Shown: in pieces, positions 61,908 to 64,000 of the stretch | Position numbering within the stretch: the stretch's first letter is position 1 | Layout: each line of letters begins with the position of its first letter | From: Methanofastidiosum methylothiophilum | GTDB lineage: Archaea > Methanobacteriota_B > Thermococci > Methanofastidiosales > Methanofastidiosaceae | Length of the DNA stretch: 64,000 nucleotides | Direction: 5' to 3' | Assembly (NCBI GenBank): GCA_001587635.1 | Contig: LNJE01000001.1 | Location: forward strand, 62,001 to 126,000 | The notes under the pieces: generated by a model | The model's input: the letters and a program-made list of their open reading frames with translations, nothing else | The model's database searches: none | Told to the model about the DNA's origin: nothing | Made by a program: the position numbers and the translations under genes

Positions 61908-61930
61908 ATAGACAAATAACGATTGTAAAT

Positions 61931-61944
61931 ATATAAATTTTTCG
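61931..61944 (-). promoter_or_regulatory. BRE/TATA promoter of the XRE regulator gene
   Basis: On the minus strand CGAAAAA is followed directly by TTTATAT, centred about 28 nt before ATG 61907, an excellent archaeal promoter for a leaderless transcript. Confidence 0.7.
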
Positions 61945-62040
61945 TTGAAAGGGGAGAAAATAATAAAAACTTAAGAATCAAAAAAAAAGGACTAGATTCA
62001 ATTGAATATCAATACTATTATATGTTTTTTAGGAAATGTT

Positions 62041-62247
62041 GAGAATCCCCTCCATAGAACCATTTTCAGGCGGAGGGAATTCTCTGGGTATTTCTTTGCC
62101 TTTTAGTAGAACAGCATGCATTTCTACCAACGAGACTTAGAAGACCCATTGTCTTTGTCATGAAACGCATGCATTTCCATAACAATAGACAGTAGATTCC
62201 ATTGATGACTTGTGACAGTTGTTGCCAATAACTATCACTGATAGTTA
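62041..62247 (+). ncRNA. Candidate structured non-coding RNA
   Basis: This part of the 467-bp intergenic region has about 41% G+C (nearly 50% in the first 60 bases), against strongly AT-rich flanks. GAGAATCCCCTCC (62041-62053) pairs with GGAGGGAATTCTC (62072-62084) at 12 of 13 positions around an 18-nt loop. GCATGCATTTC occurs twice (62114-62124 and 62167-62177), and TGTCTTTGT pairs with ACAATAGACA around the second copy. It ends at an 8-bp hairpin, TAACTATC-ACT-GATAGTTA. TATTATATG near 62014-62022 is suitably placed to start a plus-strand transcript near 62041. I match it to no known RNA family; the strand is inferred. Confidence 0.35.
62229..62247. promoter_or_regulatory. 19-bp palindrome next to a TATA box, possible operator
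   Basis: TAACTATC-ACT-GATAGTTA is a perfect 8-bp inverted repeat with a 3-bp centre. It ends 14 bp before CTATATAAAG (62261-62270). This position just upstream of a promoter suits a regulator site; the divergent XRE gene is a natural candidate for the binding protein. It could instead be a terminator stem of the candidate RNA. Confidence 0.45.
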
Positions 62248-62260
62248 ATTACGATAACAT

Positions 62261-62270
62261 CTATATAAAG
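62261..62270 (+). promoter_or_regulatory. TATA box, probable aldehyde dehydrogenase promoter
   Basis: CTATATAAAG is a good TATA element; initiation near 62290 would give a leader of about 85 nt. A second, weaker box (ACTTTTAAG, 62338-62346) lies 33 nt before the ATG and could give a short leader instead. Confidence 0.5.
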
Positions 62271-62374
62271 TTTTCGATTAACAATGAACATAACTAATAA
62301 AAATTGATAATAAACACTATTATAGAAAGCTCAATAAACTTTTAAGAAGAACATGCGTAAAAGAGCTGATTCCT

Positions 62375-63790
62375 ATGAAAAATATTCTAATTGGTGGAAA
62401 ATGGATTGATACAAATAATTACATAGAAGTGATAAATCCTTACACAGGAAAAACCATTGATATTGTATCAAAGGCCTCTCCAGAACTTCTAAAGGAAGCT
62501 GTTGAATCTGCAATTAGAGGAAGCAAGGCTATGAGAAATCTTAGTCGATATAAGAGGTTTGAAATACTATCTAAAACTGCTGAATTAATTTTAAAGAGAA
62601 AGGATGAGTTAGCAATGACGATGACTTTAGAAAGTGGGAAACCTCTTGCCTTTTCAAAGGGGGAAGTATCAAGAGCCCATGAAACTATTGTCTTATCTGC
62701 AGAAGAAGCAAAAAGACTTGGGGGGGAAGTAATTCCTTTTGATGCTGCCCCGACAAGCTTGGATAAGTATTGTTTTTACATAAGAGTGCCTGTTGGTATT
62801 GTATTATCTATTACACCATTTAATTTTCCTTTGAATCTTGTATGCCATAAAGTAGGTCCCGCAATTGCAGCAGGTAATAGCATCATACATAAACCTGCAT
62901 CGAAGACTCCTTTGACTTCCTTGATTTTAGGAGAAATTCTATTAGAAGCAGGGCTACCGAAAGAAGCACTCAATATTGTTATTTGTTCTGCTGAAGATAC
63001 AGAAAACTATCTTGTAAAAAATCCATCGATTAGAAAAATTTCATTTACAGGTAGCAAACTTATTGGTGAAAGGATTGCTTCGAATGCTGGTTTAAAGAAA
63101 ATTTCAATGGAACTTGGTTCAAATTCAGGGGTAATAGTCGACGAAAATGTGAATATTGATAAGGTAATATCTGCCGTTAAAATGGGTGCTTTTGGATACT
63201 CTGGACAAGTATGTATCCATTGTCAGAGAGCTTATGTGCATGAAAGTATCTATGAAGAATTTAGAGAAAAAATAGTTAATGCTGCAAATAATCTTGTAAT
63301 TGGAAATCCAATTGAAATGACTACAGATATTGGTCCGATGATTGATGAAAAGGAGATAGTAAGGGTCAAATCTTGGCTTGAGGAAGCAAAATCTCAAGGA
63401 GCCAAGATCTTATGTGGTGGCGAAAGGGAGAATTTAATTTTAAAACCAACAGTTATTGAAAATGTAACTGAAGAGATGAAAGTTGTAAAAGATGAAACAT
63501 TTGGTCCAACTCTGGCACTGATTCCTTTTACTGATTTTAAGGACGCTGTAAGTAAATTGAATGATTCAATATATGGTTTACAAGCAGGCATCTTTACGGA
63601 AAATCTAAGAAATGCTTACTATGCAATTGACAATTTAGATGTAGGTGGTGTCATGATAAATGACATTCCGACATTTAGACTTGATTTGATGCCTTATGGT
63701 GGAGTTAAAGGTTCTGGTTATGGTAGGGAAGGCCCTAGATATGCAATTGAAGAAATGACAGAAATAAAGTGTGTAAGATTTCACATCTAA
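62375..63790 (+). CDS. NAD(P)-dependent aldehyde dehydrogenase (lactaldehyde/semialdehyde type)
   Basis: A 471-residue ALDH-fold enzyme: IGGKWID at the start, SITPFNFPLNLVCHKVGPAI, HKPASKTPLTS, the cofactor loop SFTGSKLIGE, the general base in MELGSNSG, and the catalytic Cys in YSGQVCIHCQR. KDETFGPTLALIPF and MPYGGVKGSGYGREG follow. Wording is close to the lactaldehyde dehydrogenase CofA of methanogens (coenzyme F420 synthesis), but succinate-semialdehyde or glyceraldehyde-3-phosphate forms are similar enough that the substrate stays open. It has its own promoter region with a palindrome. Confidence 0.85.
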   Translation: MKNILIGGKWIDTNNYIEVINPYTGKTIDIVSKASPELLKEAVESAIRGSKAMRNLSRYKRFEILSKTAELILKRKDELAMTMTLESGKPLAFSKGEVSRAHETIVLSAEEAKRLGGEVIPFDAAPTSLDKYCFYIRVPVGIVLSITPFNFPLNLVCHKVGPAIAAGNSIIHKPASKTPLTSLILGEILLEAGLPKEALNIVICSAEDTENYLVKNPSIRKISFTGSKLIGERIASNAGLKKISMELGSNSGVIVDENVNIDKVISAVKMGAFGYSGQVCIHCQRAYVHESIYEEFREKIVNAANNLVIGNPIEMTTDIGPMIDEKEIVRVKSWLEEAKSQGAKILCGGERENLILKPTVIENVTEEMKVVKDETFGPTLALIPFTDFKDAVSKLNDSIYGLQAGIFTENLRNAYYAIDNLDVGGVMINDIPTFRLDLMPYGGVKGSGYGREGPRYAIEEMTEIKCVRFHI

Positions 63791-63799
63791 AAATTAAAT

Positions 63800-63816
63800 G
63801 AGGATTTTAAATCCTC
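63800..63816. terminator. 17-bp palindrome between convergent genes
   Basis: GAGGATTT-T-AAATCCTC is a perfect 8-bp inverted repeat. It lies between the aldehyde dehydrogenase stop and the citrate synthase stop and overlaps the latter. The position suggests a two-way transcription end, but there is no clear T-run, so this is tentative. Confidence 0.35.
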
Positions 63817-64000
63817 TGGTCTATTTCTGTATAAGGTATGAATTCACCAACATGTGCATACGCAGGCCTAATTATTTTCTTACCTGAGATAAGCTCTTCA
63901 ATTCTGTGGGCACACCACCCGGGTATCCTGCCCATAGCAAATAATGGGGTGTAGAGTTCTTTTGGTATATCAAGGCAGTTGTATACAAATCCAGAATAGA
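63807..64000 (-). CDS. gltA: Citrate synthase, C-terminal fragment (5' part outside window)
   Basis: The last 64 codons are visible: YSGFVYNCLDIPKELYTPLF, then AMGRIPGWCAHRIEEL, then KIIRPAYAHVGEF. These are the highly conserved citrate synthase C-terminal motifs, including the Asp-to-Arg region around RIPGWCAH. It condenses acetyl-CoA with oxaloacetate. The frame is open to the window edge. The related 2-methylcitrate synthases end similarly, so the exact substrate is not fixed by this fragment. Confidence 0.92.
   Translation of the reverse strand, partial: YSGFVYNCLDIPKELYTPLFAMGRIPGWCAHRIEELISGKKIIRPAYAHVGEFIPYTEIDQRI

Noticed and set aside
62202..62241. Possible C/D-box guide RNA (TTGATGA ... 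CTGA)
   Set aside because: Only 29 nt separate the two boxes, with no D'/C' pair between them, and the C box starts with T rather than A or G. The boxes overlap the palindrome next to the TATA element.

Overview
The window is archaeal chromosome, AT-rich and densely coded, from a probable euryarchaeon. Archaeal markers are Rli1/ABCE1, aRF1, RNase P subunit Rnp4, RadB, the DUF357 and UPF0212 proteins, the pantoate kinase/phosphopantothenate synthetase route to CoA, AMP phosphorylase, Ogg2 glycosylase and a methanogen/Thermococcus-type S-layer protein. A relative of Methanofastidiosa/Thermococci would fit, but this is inference and no methanogenesis gene is present. I see no insertion sequence, phage gene or CRISPR array. 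Isolated ambiguous bases cluster in several genes.

Layout. 0-5 kb: 3' part of rli1 and an EMC6-like membrane protein (minus), then a secreted protein, a tetraether-synthase-like radical SAM enzyme and a lipoprotein with a degenerate transglutaminase fold. 5-10 kb: CoA synthesis (coaBC, pantoate kinase, phosphopantothenate synthetase) running into an hps-rraA fusion that seems to start at AUU. 9.8-15.8 kb: a PadR regulator under a 36-bp palindromic operator, a two-gene RND exporter, its COG1361-like partner and an S-layer-type protein. 15.8-22 kb: Lhr helicase facing a PdeM-like phosphoesterase, an ARC/Mpa-like AAA ATPase and EcfT. 22-25.5 kb: homoserine/threonine pathway genes (hom, asd) with an FAH-family enzyme and a hypothetical gene. 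25.6-32.5 kb: KH protein, prenyl synthase, radical SAM protein and three envelope proteins. 32.6-41.4 kb: PEP synthase, CcdA-like protein, alanine-type aminotransferase, AI-2E permease, a seven-repeat Cys-rich lipoprotein and an SBBP beta-propeller protein. 41.8-47.7 kb: DNA repair (MrfA-MrfB pair, RadB, Ogg2) with DUF357/UPF0212 and tRNA-Val. 47.8-51.2 kb: MscL and an oxygen-defence cluster (ferritin-like protein, rubredoxin, flavodiiron protein, rubrerythrin, Lrp). 51.4-61.9 kb: tRNA-His, FtsY, CBS protein, Rnp4, AMP phosphorylase, SAH hydrolase, membrane FKBP, SppA, a TPD/CDIN1-like nuclease, aRF1 and an XRE regulator. 61.9-64 kb: a GC-elevated structured intergenic region, an aldehyde dehydrogenase and the 3' end of citrate synthase.

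Expression signals. Two modes of initiation are visible. Many genes have GGTGA 4-6 nt before ATG or TTG, including internal operon genes. Others (aRF1, Rnp4, XRE, the 37.06-kb Zn protein, the ARC-like ATPase) have a TATA box 24-28 nt before the start and so look leaderless. Two genes (hps-rraA and radB) have the GGTGR motif and the correct 4-nt spacing but an ATT where the start should be, and no ATG, GTG or TTG back to the preceding in-frame stop.

How the genes work together. CoA synthesis and reverse RuMP pentose supply share one transcription unit. Repair genes occur as recognisable pairs (Lhr/PdeM, MrfA/MrfB). O2 reduction and peroxide removal are grouped with their electron carrier. A large share of the window encodes envelope proteins, several sharing CARDB/COG1361-like beta-sandwich domains and a single C-terminal membrane anchor.
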